26,929 nucleotides of DNA from Bacteroidota bacterium (GCA_023440945.1 JAEZRL010000135.1:1-26929); one strand, 5' to 3'; counted from the stretch's first letter, positions 1 through 7,882 are shown. A program made the numbers and translations. The notes: generated by a model from the sequence alone, not told the origin.

Positions 1-1626
1 ATAGATGTTTTGAACCAGGATTTTCAATTGAAGAATGAAGACGCCTCTTTGGTTCCTGCTGTTTTCAGTGATGATGTTACCGATTGCAAAATAAAATTTT
101 GTCTGGCACAGACCGATCCCTACGGTAATCCAACTTCAGGTGTCGTAAGAAGAAAAACAACAGTTGATGTTTTCTCAGATAATGATGATGTGAAATTTAC
201 TTCAAAAGGCGGAGATGATGCGTGGCCTACTGATAAATACCTGAACATTTGGGTATGTAATCTTGGAAATGGCTTGTTGGGTTACGGACAATTTCCAGGT
301 GGTAATGCTAACACCGACGGTGTGGTTATTTTATTCTCAGCTTTTGGTACCAAAGGCGCTGTTCTTCCACCTTTTAATAAAGGTCGTACTGCTACACATG
401 AAATAGGGCATTGGTTGAATTTATTTCATATTTGGGGAGATGATAACGGAGCCTGCGACGGAACTGATCTTGTTGATGATACGCCAAACCAGGGTGCTGA
501 AAATTATGGATGCCCTTCATTTCCGCATAAGTCCTGTAAAAACGGTCCCAATGGCGACATGTTTATGAATTACATGGATTATACCAATGATGCCTGCATG
601 TACATGTTTACCAACGGCCAGCGCGACAGAATGTATGCTACATTAAAAACTGTTAGAAAATATCTTACACTGTCTGATGTTTGTTCAAAACCTGATGCTC
701 CTGCCTGTGCAAATCCGAAAGGGTTAAAAACTTCTTCCATTAAAACAACCTCTGCAAAAATTTCATGGAATAACTCACCAACAGCAAATAGTTATACACT
801 AAAATATAAGAAAGCGTCTGCGAAAAATTACACTACTATAAGCGGACTGAAGGATACTTTTTATGTGTTAAAAGAACTTGCTTCCAATACTATTTATCAA
901 TACCAGTTAAGGGCAAATTGTTCATCAACCAGTCACAGCAATTATACCTATACAAAAGTGTTTACAACAAAAACAGTGGTGTTGCCATGTGTAGATAACT
1001 ATGAAAGTAATAATTCCTTATCTGCGGCAAAATCAATACCTGTAAATACAGATATTACAGGTATCATATCTTCCGAAACAGATGTTGATTTTTATTCTTT
1101 CAACATCACTTCTGCAGCGCCTGATATCAAAATAACCTTAAGGAATCTGCCCGCTGATTATGATATGACCTTGTACGATCCTTCAGGAAAAAGCATTGCC
1201 TTTGCACAAAATACAGGAACAGAAAATGAAATAATAATTTATAACCTTACAAAAATGGGTACATACAAATTGCGTGTATATGGTTATCAAGCCTTTGATC
1301 CTAACAAATGTTATTTGCTTAACATAACAGCCACAAATATTCCGTTTATAAGAAGAGATAAAGATGTGATAGCTGCCACAGGAAATGATATACTGTTATA
1401 TCCACAGCCTGCTGATGAGTATGTGTTGTTGCAGTTTAAGCAGAAAGGAAATGGTAACGTAAACATTAATATTTTTGATCAAACCGGCAGGATGGTTATA
1501 ACAGAAGATGTGAATATAGAAACGCCATACAGACTTAACACTTCCTCTTTAAGCAATGGCTTGTATTATATTCGCATAACAACAGAAAATGGAACTATCA
1601 GCAGGAAGATGATCATTCAGAGATGA
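1..1626 (+). CDS. Secreted M43 (cytophagalysin/pappalysin-type) zinc metalloprotease with T9SS sorting domain, 5' partial
   Basis: The reading frame is open from base 1 (ATA GAT GTT TTG), so the start and propeptide lie outside the window; the TTG at base 10 is unlikely to be the real start. The metzincin zinc motif HEIGHWLNLFH begins near residue 133 of the visible part, and a Met-turn-like MNYMDY follows about 50 residues later, as in the M43 family. C-terminal to the catalytic domain come a fibronectin type III-like domain (about residues 235-325), a PPC-like domain (about 330-445) and a roughly 80-residue T9SS type A sorting domain ending in KMIIQR. The family cleaves proteins outside the cell; the sorting domain predicts export through the outer membrane and surface attachment or release. 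It converges with the hemerythrin operon at a shared terminator. The substrate cannot be read from the sequence. Confidence 0.9.
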   Translation: MDVLNQDFQLKNEDASLVPAVFSDDVTDCKIKFCLAQTDPYGNPTSGVVRRKTTVDVFSDNDDVKFTSKGGDDAWPTDKYLNIWVCNLGNGLLGYGQFPGGNANTDGVVILFSAFGTKGAVLPPFNKGRTATHEIGHWLNLFHIWGDDNGACDGTDLVDDTPNQGAENYGCPSFPHKSCKNGPNGDMFMNYMDYTNDACMYMFTNGQRDRMYATLKTVRKYLTLSDVCSKPDAPACANPKGLKTSSIKTTSAKISWNNSPTANSYTLKYKKASAKNYTTISGLKDTFYVLKELASNTIYQYQLRANCSSTSHSNYTYTKVFTTKTVVLPCVDNYESNNSLSAAKSIPVNTDITGIISSETDVDFYSFNITSAAPDIKITLRNLPADYDMTLYDPSGKSIAFAQNTGTENEIIIYNLTKMGTYKLRVYGYQAFDPNKCYLLNITATNIPFIRRDKDVIAATGNDILLYPQPADEYVLLQFKQKGNGNVNINIFDQTGRMVITEDVNIETPYRLNTSSLSNGLYYIRITTENGTISRKMIIQR

Positions 1627-1680
1627 GCTGCGAGGCTTGAGCGATAAGTTTTTCTGTGCAATAAAGAATAAGGTGTTGAA

Positions 1681-1726
1681 GAGTGCGACGCAACGATGTT
1701 GAATAGATATTCGATGCCGGGTTCAA
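1681..1726 (-). repeat. Dispersed intergenic element, copy A
   Basis: On the minus strand this reads TTGAACCCGGC, then about 20 variable bases with ATTCAAC, then the core CGTTGCGTCGCACTC. It aligns along its length with the copy at 15859 and shares the core with the copies at 7892 and 22582. The match ends after CACTC: the CTTGTACGTTC tail of the other copies is replaced by CTTCAACACC. It lies between convergent genes, just before a terminator. Confidence 0.65.
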
Positions 1727-1745
1727 AAAGTATTATTCGCTAAAT

Positions 1746-1776
1746 AAAAGGCTTTAGAAGAATCTAAAGCCTTTTT
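1746..1776. terminator. Bidirectional intrinsic terminator
   Basis: A perfect 13-bp stem (1746-1758 with 1763-1775) closes a 4-base AGAA loop. It is flanked by A-runs on the left and T-runs on the right, so it can act in both directions. It sits between the convergent protease (+) and hemerythrin gene (-), where a shared terminator is expected. Confidence 0.9.
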
Positions 1777-1800
1777 AGGGATGTATTCTTACGACTAAAA

Positions 1801-2286
1801 CTACTTGTATATCCAGAAGGGATTTTCCCATTCGTCAGGAAATTTGCTATGCTCTTTATTGAGTGCTTCGCCAATCACTATAAGTTCTGCAGATGCAATT
1901 TTTGTTTCAAGCTGTGGAAACACTTCTCTTTCTTCAAAGCGTATGTGCTGCTCAAGTTTATCTGCAAAATCTTTTATCGCTTCTCCTGTAGCATTTTGCT
2001 CATCTTTAAAACTGTCAACACCATTTTTCAATTGCTGATGCTGTTTCAATACTTCAGCACATAAAGGTTCCTGTTTATAAGGGTTGAACAAATACTGTTC
2101 CTCCTGTAAAAAATGTTTTCGCAAATGTTGCTCCCAGCAATAAACAATGTAGGCAACTATCTCTTTTAAAGCAATTTGCTTGTTTAATCCTCTGCGTATT
2201 TTCCAAACAATCAGCAAGCTATCATGATGTTCACGTGAGAGTGTTAAAAGATTTTTGCTTCGTTTGATCGGTGCTGTTTTCTCCAT
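1801..2286 (-). CDS. Hemerythrin-like HHE domain protein
   Basis: This 161-residue protein is a single four-helix hemerythrin domain. Putative di-iron ligands are His20/21, His54, H58xxxE62, His83 and H114xxxE118. There is no signal peptide, so it should be cytoplasmic. Family members bind O2 or NO, or store and sense iron or redox state. It is the last gene of a minus-strand operon, 2 bp after ric, and runs into the bidirectional terminator. That position suggests a helper in NO or oxygen defence, perhaps buffering NO or iron for Ric. The fold is confident; the exact ligand is unknown. Confidence 0.87.
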   Translation of the reverse strand: MEKTAPIKRSKNLLTLSREHHDSLLIVWKIRRGLNKQIALKEIVAYIVYCWEQHLRKHFLQEEQYLFNPYKQEPLCAEVLKQHQQLKNGVDSFKDEQNATGEAIKDFADKLEQHIRFEEREVFPQLETKIASAELIVIGEALNKEHSKFPDEWENPFWIYK

Positions 2287-2288
2287 CT

Positions 2289-2993
2289 TTAATTATTTAA
2301 TGCATAAGAAAGTGCAAGAGCTTTTGGGAAAAGAATATTATTTTCAAGATGAACATGTTCATACAATTTTTCTTCAAATTCTTTCATTTCCATCATACTT
2401 ATTCTGAAGGTAGTACAAGCATTGGAAGGGCATGAAAAATTATCTGTAAGTTCATGTAAACGTTGCATGTATCTCGCTGTTTGTTCATGCTCTGTTTCCA
2501 TCATCTGTACAGCATTCGGTGTTAATGCGTCGCTATCAATAAGTTTTCTTTCCAATGCTTTTATTCTTGGAAACAAAACCATTTCTTCTCTATGAATATG
2601 AGTTAATAGTTCATCAAGCAACTGGTTGAAGAGAGAAGACACTTCTATCATCCATGGAAATTTATCGCCATGTTTAGAAGCTACGCGATTTAAATGTTCA
2701 CGTAGTGACGGCCCGTTTTGTTTGATGTAATGATGATAGTAAACGCAAATATGATTTACTAGTTCTATCAGGGATAGCTTATCAAAAGAAATATGATTTG
2801 GTGCATTTTTATTTAAAGCCTGTAATTCCTGCAAAACATCTGTTTCAGCTATATTATTTTCTGCACATGCAACCGATAATTTTCTTCTGCCCCAGCAGCA
2901 AAAATCAAGATGATATTTTTCAAATATTCTTGCAGCATTGTGCTGCTTTATTACTATTTCGCCTAATGTCTCATCAAGATAACTGTTGTTCAT
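2289..2993 (-). CDS. ric: Iron-sulfur cluster repair di-iron protein Ric/YtfE/ScdA
   Basis: The 234-residue protein has the two-part Ric architecture. An N-terminal DUF542/ScdA_N domain carries the paired cysteines in FEKYHLDFCCWG (Cys32, Cys33), and a hemerythrin-like domain fills the rest. Likely iron ligands His87, His132, Glu136, His169, His213 and Glu217 match the YtfE ligand set in order and nearly in spacing. Ric proteins restore Fe-S clusters damaged by NO or peroxide in the cytoplasm. The start overlaps the end of the upstream membrane-protein gene by 20 bp, implying translational coupling, and the hemerythrin gene follows after 2 bp. Ric genes are commonly under NO-responsive control in other bacteria, which fits the Fnr-type regulator encoded just upstream. 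Confidence 0.93.
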   Translation of the reverse strand: MNNSYLDETLGEIVIKQHNAARIFEKYHLDFCCWGRRKLSVACAENNIAETDVLQELQALNKNAPNHISFDKLSLIELVNHICVYYHHYIKQNGPSLREHLNRVASKHGDKFPWMIEVSSLFNQLLDELLTHIHREEMVLFPRIKALERKLIDSDALTPNAVQMMETEHEQTARYMQRLHELTDNFSCPSNACTTFRISMMEMKEFEEKLYEHVHLENNILFPKALALSYALNN

Positions 2994-4263
2994 ATACTCT
3001 CTTTTTTTGATTGCTGTAAATTGGTAAAGTAGAAGGAAGTGAAGGTGAAATTGTTTGTGTGAAAGGCTTTAACGCAAAACATAATAAACCAACAAACATT
3101 ATAAGTGCTGCTAACAGCAGGTAATAATTCATGTAAGGAAGGCTTTGATACTCTAATGCTCCTATGCCTTGTACCATCAATAAAAACTCGTTCAGAATAA
3201 TACCTGCAGTGAAAATGGCGATGCCGGTAATGATCCTTTTTTTAATACTGATATAATTATAATGAAGTGCATAAGAAAGAATAAATAAGGTAATGATGCC
3301 TAAAAAAACAAGATGTAAATAACCAATAACTATTGGTCTGAAACCTGTTGTAAGATCGCTTAAAGAAGGTATAACAGAAGCTGCCTGCAGTAATAATTTG
3401 ATGATCAAAGCAACTGCGGCCAAACCTGTTAATCTTTTTACCGGTGCTGATAATCTTTTCATGATAATAGCATAAGAATGACGGATAAGTTGTATCAGCG
3501 AAACAAGCGCAACTAATTGTGCTATTACTGCCAGAACAACAAGACTATATATCCAGGTTGAAAGATCAATCCATAAAACAGATAAAAAATAAGCCGGCAC
3601 ACAGGCAAATGCGAACAAATAGTAAACCTGTTTCAATTTTCTCGCATTCACTCCATGTCTTAGTAGAAACTCTGTAAGTAATCCCATGCATGCAAAGAAG
3701 AACCATCCATTGTATTGAAAATGCAGGAAGAAATAAATGGATTCAAGGTAGCCGTTTTGAGTAACAGAATGTGTTGCCATCATGTAAGCAAGACTAAAAG
3801 CACCGTAGGATGAAATTGCATTGAAAAGTACAGCAGCTTTAAACCATTTATGACTAACACGTGAGGTAGTTATTTTATTAAGATCAGTCCAGTAAACTAT
3901 AGCAAAAGCATAGGAAACAAAAATGGATAATGTAGAAAAAATAATAGAGTATAATCCATACCCTTCAAACGGAAAAGTAAACAACATGCCAAATGCTGTA
4001 AGCACATTTGCCCATAAAATAGCATTGTATTTTTTCAGGTTTATTTGAGGTAATCTTTTTGCCAGATAGGCTGTAAGCAATACCATTAATGCTTGCGTTA
4101 TCCAACCTGAAAAAGCAAAATGTGAATGTGCATGCATCAAATATTTCTGATTAATAAAGGGAAGCGAAAAAGCGATTTTATAACGCATGATAACGCCGGC
4201 AAAAGCAACAATGGTAAGATCTATTAAGGCGACTCTCATCCAGTTTCTAAAAAACTTTTGCAT
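2974..4263 (-). CDS. Small haem-copper oxidase subunit I-like membrane protein, NO-defence operon
   Basis: About 429 residues and roughly 12 hydrophobic helices. Histidines fall where oxidase subunit I places haem and copper ligands: HAHSHFAFSGW in helix II, LHFQYNGWFF near mid-protein, and HLVFLG with a second His about 15 residues later near the C-terminal third. It is shorter than a canonical oxidase or NorB, and no partner subunit or cytochrome domain is adjacent. I chose the ATG at 4263 (MQKFFRN); a TTG at 4287 would add eight residues. It overlaps ric by 20 bp. Related Bacteroidota proteins tend to be annotated as cytochrome c oxidase subunit I-like. It could reduce NO with quinol, bind haem as a sensor, or be an NnrS-like protein; the sequence does not decide. 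Confidence 0.75.
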   Translation of the reverse strand: MQKFFRNWMRVALIDLTIVAFAGVIMRYKIAFSLPFINQKYLMHAHSHFAFSGWITQALMVLLTAYLAKRLPQINLKKYNAILWANVLTAFGMLFTFPFEGYGLYSIIFSTLSIFVSYAFAIVYWTDLNKITTSRVSHKWFKAAVLFNAISSYGAFSLAYMMATHSVTQNGYLESIYFFLHFQYNGWFFFACMGLLTEFLLRHGVNARKLKQVYYLFAFACVPAYFLSVLWIDLSTWIYSLVVLAVIAQLVALVSLIQLIRHSYAIIMKRLSAPVKRLTGLAAVALIIKLLLQAASVIPSLSDLTTGFRPIVIGYLHLVFLGIITLFILSYALHYNYISIKKRIITGIAIFTAGIILNEFLLMVQGIGALEYQSLPYMNYYLLLAALIMFVGLLCFALKPFTQTISPSLPSTLPIYSNQKKRVYEQQLS

Positions 4264-4323
4264 TATCTGAACTTTTGTGAAAAGCAAAGTAACTATGCTT
4301 AAGCGCCTTTTATTATGAGCAAA

Positions 4324-4341
4324 ATCATATTGAAATATGAT
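4324..4341. promoter_or_regulatory. Candidate operator palindrome upstream of the oxidase-like/ric/hemerythrin operon
   Basis: Perfect 8-bp arms ATCATATT and AATATGAT flank a 2-base centre. It is centred about 70 bp upstream of the chosen start at 4263, in the only sizeable gap (187 bp) after the Crp/Fnr gene. The 9-mer AATCATATT recurs at 5148-5156 in the fnr-nos divergent region. A Crp/Fnr-family site is plausible but unproven. Confidence 0.45.
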
Positions 4342-4399
4342 AGTTTGTCGCAGCAGTTTTTTATGAATGAAAAATGAAAATTGCCAAGCTGTTCAACAT

Positions 4400-4413
4400 T
4401 GTTTAATTAAACA
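4400..4413. promoter_or_regulatory. AT-rich perfect palindrome TGTTTAATTAAACA
   Basis: A 14-bp perfect palindrome lies 37 bp past the Crp/Fnr stop codon, on the way to the downstream operon. TCAAC and GTTGA flank it slightly off symmetry. It has no loop or T-run, so it looks more like a protein-binding site than a terminator. Confidence 0.3.
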
Positions 4414-4449
4414 GTTGACATCGAATCAATAAATACAGAATATAAATAC

Positions 4450-5052
4450 TTACCCCGGTAAGCAATAAACTTTTCCCTTGTTAACTTTCAAAGTTCCTTT
4501 TTCATGCAAATGACGAATGGTACGTATAACTGTCTCAACTCTTAAGCCTGTCATGTCTGCAATTTGCTGACGTGTTAATTGTACCTGTGAACAATCATTA
4601 CAAATGTGATGTTTTTCTTTTTTGAAAAGATTGAATAAAGAAACTATTGTATTCTCAGGATCATGATCTGCAACTTCTTTAGAGAGAAGAAATTTAAAAC
4701 GTAAACGTTGCGCCATCAGCTTTGTAAAATCAAAAAGGATAGGAGGATTATCTTTCAATAACCGGTGGAAAGATGTTTCATGCAAACGATAAATCACGCA
4801 ATCTTTATCAGCAATTGCAGTCGCGGCATAGGATTCGTTATCAAACAAAGGAAGTTCACCAAAGCTTTCACCTGGCTCTATAATGGCATGAATAAATTCT
4901 CTTCCATCATCATCAACACTAAGCCATTTAACCCTTCCACTTTCTAACTGATAATAAAAATGTGCTTCCTGTCCTTCATGAAAAATTACTTCACCTGTAT
5001 TTACTTTTTTATAAGAAGCACCATAAGATAAAAGAACGGAAGAATCAATCAT
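4450..5052 (-). CDS. Crp/Fnr family transcriptional regulator, probable NO/oxygen-responsive controller of the locus
   Basis: A 200-residue Crp/Fnr protein: cyclic-nucleotide-binding-type beta-barrel (about 15-100), dimerisation helix (about 103-128) and winged helix-turn-helix (about 159-195). The recognition helix RVETVIRTI keeps the Glu and Arg (Glu173, Arg177) used by Fnr to read TGA-type half sites, with Ile in place of the Fnr serine. The N-terminal cysteine cluster of Fnr is absent, so it is not a classic [4Fe-4S] oxygen sensor. A linker HHICNDC (His148, His149, Cys151, Cys154) could bind metal or act as a redox switch. It sits between the NO-defence operon and the divergent nos operon, both with TGAT/ATCA palindromes upstream. 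Dnr/NnrR-like NO sensing is inferred from context. Confidence 0.88.
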   Translation of the reverse strand: MIDSSVLLSYGASYKKVNTGEVIFHEGQEAHFYYQLESGRVKWLSVDDDGREFIHAIIEPGESFGELPLFDNESYAATAIADKDCVIYRLHETSFHRLLKDNPPILFDFTKLMAQRLRFKFLLSKEVADHDPENTIVSLFNLFKKEKHHICNDCSQVQLTRQQIADMTGLRVETVIRTIRHLHEKGTLKVNKGKVYCLPG

Positions 5053-5140
5053 GTTTAATATAAAAGTTTATATATTTAAGATCCCTTCGAAAATATATTT
5101 TAGATACAAGAATAAATATGATGAAGGATGCATAGCAGTA

Positions 5141-5161
5141 TGATAAGAATCATATTTATCA
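5141..5161. promoter_or_regulatory. Fnr/Dnr-type binding site in the fnr-nos divergent region
   Basis: TGATAAGAATCA (5141-5152) fits the Crp/Fnr pattern TGAT-N4-ATCA, and the symmetry extends one base on each side. A second arm TTATCA (5156-5161) also pairs with TGATAA, giving nested dyads. The site is about 95 bp upstream of the regulator start and about 195 bp upstream of the cytochrome gene, so it could serve autoregulation. No binding evidence is available. Confidence 0.55.
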
Positions 5162-5238
5162 GCATAAATTATTTAATCGCTGTTCCTGTGAGATGGAATG
5201 CTTATTGCTGCTGATTTTTGCCGCTTAAGGATTTTGTG

Positions 5239-5277
5239 AGTGAAGGTGTAATATGATGTAAGTCATCAGTGAAGGTG
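5239..5277. promoter_or_regulatory. Candidate composite operator of the nos operon
   Basis: The dyad TGATG-TAAGT-CATCA (5254-5268) is bracketed by two exact direct repeats AGTGAAGGTG (5239-5248 and 5268-5277), 29 bp apart. It is the palindrome closest to the cytochrome c start, about 80 bp upstream. If the -7-like box at 5311 is used, the dyad is centred near -62, a position typical of class I Crp-family activators. Its 5-base spacer is longer than the usual 4. Confidence 0.4.
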
Positions 5278-5310
5278 ACTACGCGCATACAACACTGTTT
5301 TTACCGGAAG

Positions 5311-5318
5311 TAATCTTG
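5311..5318 (+). promoter_or_regulatory. Possible Bacteroidota -7 promoter element of the nos operon
   Basis: TAATCTTG matches seven of eight positions of the Bacteroidota -7 consensus TAnnTTTG, 23 bp before the cytochrome c start codon. No clear -33 TTTG box is visible at the usual distance, which would fit a promoter that needs an activator. Confidence 0.35.
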
Positions 5319-5341
5319 CATGTCAATTTAAAAATGATAAT

Positions 5342-5830
5342 ATGAAAAGACTTCTGATCCTTATGAGTATTTCTATCTCCGTTCTGTTATATGCCTGTGG
5401 CAATCAAAACGGAGATAATAAACCACTAGCTGCACAGGATAACACACCTGCTTCTAATGCCACTTCTGATGCAAATCCTTCTTATGATCCCGAACGTGGA
5501 GAAGGTAAATTTTCAAATGTGCAACTCGATGAACACCTGAATACCGCTATGGCGAATGATGGCGAAAAAGTGTTCGAAGTTAAATGTGCCGCCTGTCATA
5601 AACTTACAGATGAAAAATTAGTTGGCCCGGGGTGGAAAGGTGTTACTGCAAGACATAAACCCGAATGGATCATGAATTTTATCACCAACCCTGATGCCAT
5701 GCTTGATAAGGACCCGAAAGCACAAGCCATGTTAGAGATTTGTTTGGTGCGTATGCCAAATCAAAATCTTAGTGATGATGAAGCCCGCAATGTGCTTGAA
5801 TTTATGAGAAAAAATGATGGTGTAAAATAA
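5342..5830 (+). CDS. Lipoprotein c-type cytochrome, probable electron donor to NosZ
   Basis: A 162-residue lipoprotein. The signal peptide ends in the lipobox LYAC (Cys19), followed by a low-complexity linker to about residue 65. A single class I cytochrome c domain carries the haem motif CAACH (82-86) and a distal Met in VRMPNQ (Met138). It is the first gene of the nos operon, 40 bp before nosZ. Mono-haem cytochromes at this position are characteristic of clade II nos clusters and are thought to pass electrons from the quinol pool or bc-type complexes to the CuA centre of NosZ. Lipid anchoring would keep it at the membrane face beside NosZ. Confidence 0.9.
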   Translation: MKRLLILMSISISVLLYACGNQNGDNKPLAAQDNTPASNATSDANPSYDPERGEGKFSNVQLDEHLNTAMANDGEKVFEVKCAACHKLTDEKLVGPGWKGVTARHKPEWIMNFITNPDAMLDKDPKAQAMLEICLVRMPNQNLSDDEARNVLEFMRKNDGVK

Positions 5831-5870
5831 TTCTGCAAAAAACAATCACAATAATCCCTAAAGTTTTTTT

Positions 5871-7874
5871 ATGAAAAGATTTGAAATAAAAGCACTGGCT
5901 ATAGCTGCAACAGTTGGATTGCTTGCTGCCGGTGGTTGTAAACCCAAAAATGCAGGTACTGCTATTAGTGGAGATGCTGCGGCACAAACGTATGTGGCCC
6001 CCGGCAAGTACGATGAGTTTTACAATTTTGTAAGCGGTGGTTTCAGCGGGCAGATGAGTGTTTATGGTCTGCCTTCCGGTAGATTGCTGCGAGTAATGCC
6101 CGTTTTTTCTGTTGATCCCGATAAAGGCTGGGGTTACAGCGAAGAAACAAAACCAATGCTGAATACATCACGTGGTTTTATTCCCTGGGATGACTTGCAT
6201 CACCTGGATATGTCACAAACAAATGGCGAAATAGATGGTCGCTGGGTTTTTGCAAATGCCAATAACACACCACGTATTGCACGTATTGATCTCACTACTT
6301 TCCGCACTGCAGAAATAATTGAGATTCCTAACAGCGCAGGTAACCACTCTTCACCCTTCATTACAGAAAATACAGAATATGTAGTGGCAGGTACAAGATT
6401 CAGTGTTCCGCCGGATAATGCAAATGGCGATGTACCTATCAACACGTATAAACAAAACTATAAAGGCACTTTAAGTTTTATAAGCGTTGATAAAAGCAAT
6501 GGAAACATGGAAATAGCATTCCAGCTTTTGTGTCCGGGTATAAACTTCGATCTTAGCCATGCCGGTAAAGGCCCTTCTCACGGATGGTTCTTTTTCTCTT
6601 CTTACAACAGCGAACAAGCCAACACTTTGCTTGAAGTAAATGCTTCACAAAAAGACAAAGACTTTATCATGGCTGTTAACTGGAAGAAGGCAGAAGAATA
6701 TATAAAAGCCGGAAAAGGCAAAAAAGTAAAAGTGAAATATGCGCACAATAAATATGATGAGGCTACTCACACTGCAAAATCAGAAATAGAGGATGATGTA
6801 CTTATGCTTGACATTAAAGACTTCCCTGATATTTGTTACATGATACCATGTCCTAAATCTCCCCATGGATGCGATGTTGATCCAAGCGGTGAATACATCG
6901 TGGGCAGTGGTAAACTGGCTGCACTTATCCCGGTTTTCTCTTTCACTAAAATGATGAATGCTATACAGAACAAAACATTTGACGGAGAATACGAAGGCGT
7001 TCCTGTAATTAAATATGAAGCTGCTTTATACGGTGAAGTACAAAAACCAGGTTTAGGTCCATTGCATACAGAATTTGATGGAAGAGGTAACGCTATCACT
7101 ACTATGTTCGTTTCTTCTGAGATAGTGAAATGGAATATCAAAGATCTTAAAATCATAGATCGTCAGCCTACTTATTATTCTCCAGGTCACCTTTGTATCC
7201 CCGGTGGCGATACAAGAAAACCAAACGGAAAATATGTTATCGTGTATAACAAGATAACTAAAGACCGTTACCTGCCAACAGGTCCTGAATTGTCTCAAAG
7301 TGCACAGTTGTTTGATATTACAGGAGATAAAATGAAACTGTTATTAGACTTCCCAACCATTGGCGAACCTCACTATGCACAAGCTGTTTCTGCGGATGTT
7401 ATTCGAAATAATTCAGTGAAATTTTTCGACATTCAGAAAAACAATAATCCTTTTGTAACCAAAGGCGAAGGCCAGGCAAAAGTGGTGCGCAATGGCAACA
7501 GGATTGATGTATATGCAACCGCTATCCGTTCACATTTTGTTCCGGATAATATCGAAGGCATTAAACTGGGTGATGACGTTTATTTTCACATTACCAACCT
7601 TGAACAGGATTGGGATATCCCGCATGGTTTTGCTGTAAAAGGTGCAAATAATGGAGAATTGCTCATTATGCCAGGCGAAACACAGACACTAAAATGGACT
7701 CCTGACCGTGTAGGCACTTACCCAATTTACTGTACCGACTTCTGTAGTGCACTGCACCAGGAAATGTCAGGTTATGTAAGGGTTTCACCAGCCGGCAGCA
7801 ATGTTCCGCTTAGCTTTAGTACCGGTAAAAATCAACCTGCTGATTCTTCTAAAACAACAGCAAGTGCAAAATAA
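5871..7874 (+). CDS. nosZ: Nitrous oxide reductase, clade II (Sec-type) NosZ
   Basis: This 667-residue enzyme reduces N2O to N2 outside the cytoplasmic membrane. The leader is Sec-type with no twin arginine, and ends LLAAGGC (Cys23), so a lipoprotein anchor is possible. The seven-bladed propeller supplies candidate CuZ histidines His110/His111 (DLHH), His159 (GNHSS), His332 (SPHGC), His399 (PLHTE), His440 (PGHLC) and His501 (EPHYA). The C-terminal cupredoxin domain carries CuA: His585 and CTDFCSALHQEM (Cys621, Cys625, His629, Met632). Clade I enzymes have Trp at the third position of that motif; here it is Asp623, a clade II trait. Insertions between the CuZ histidines also fit clade II. It follows the cytochrome by 40 bp and precedes the NosL fusion, nosD, nosF and nosY. 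Confidence 0.97.
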   Translation: MKRFEIKALAIAATVGLLAAGGCKPKNAGTAISGDAAAQTYVAPGKYDEFYNFVSGGFSGQMSVYGLPSGRLLRVMPVFSVDPDKGWGYSEETKPMLNTSRGFIPWDDLHHLDMSQTNGEIDGRWVFANANNTPRIARIDLTTFRTAEIIEIPNSAGNHSSPFITENTEYVVAGTRFSVPPDNANGDVPINTYKQNYKGTLSFISVDKSNGNMEIAFQLLCPGINFDLSHAGKGPSHGWFFFSSYNSEQANTLLEVNASQKDKDFIMAVNWKKAEEYIKAGKGKKVKVKYAHNKYDEATHTAKSEIEDDVLMLDIKDFPDICYMIPCPKSPHGCDVDPSGEYIVGSGKLAALIPVFSFTKMMNAIQNKTFDGEYEGVPVIKYEAALYGEVQKPGLGPLHTEFDGRGNAITTMFVSSEIVKWNIKDLKIIDRQPTYYSPGHLCIPGGDTRKPNGKYVIVYNKITKDRYLPTGPELSQSAQLFDITGDKMKLLLDFPTIGEPHYAQAVSADVIRNNSVKFFDIQKNNNPFVTKGEGQAKVVRNGNRIDVYATAIRSHFVPDNIEGIKLGDDVYFHITNLEQDWDIPHGFAVKGANNGELLIMPGETQTLKWTPDRVGTYPIYCTDFCSALHQEMSGYVRVSPAGSNVPLSFSTGKNQPADSSKTTASAK

Positions 7875-7882
7875 GTTGATGT

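Noticed and set aside
4264..4287. TTG start adding eight residues to the oxidase-like protein
   Set aside because: The ATG at 4263 gives a normal N-terminus; the extension has no supporting feature.
6836..7156. 106-residue minus-strand frame inside nosZ
   Set aside because: Antisense to a region holding several NosZ copper-ligand motifs; no independent support.
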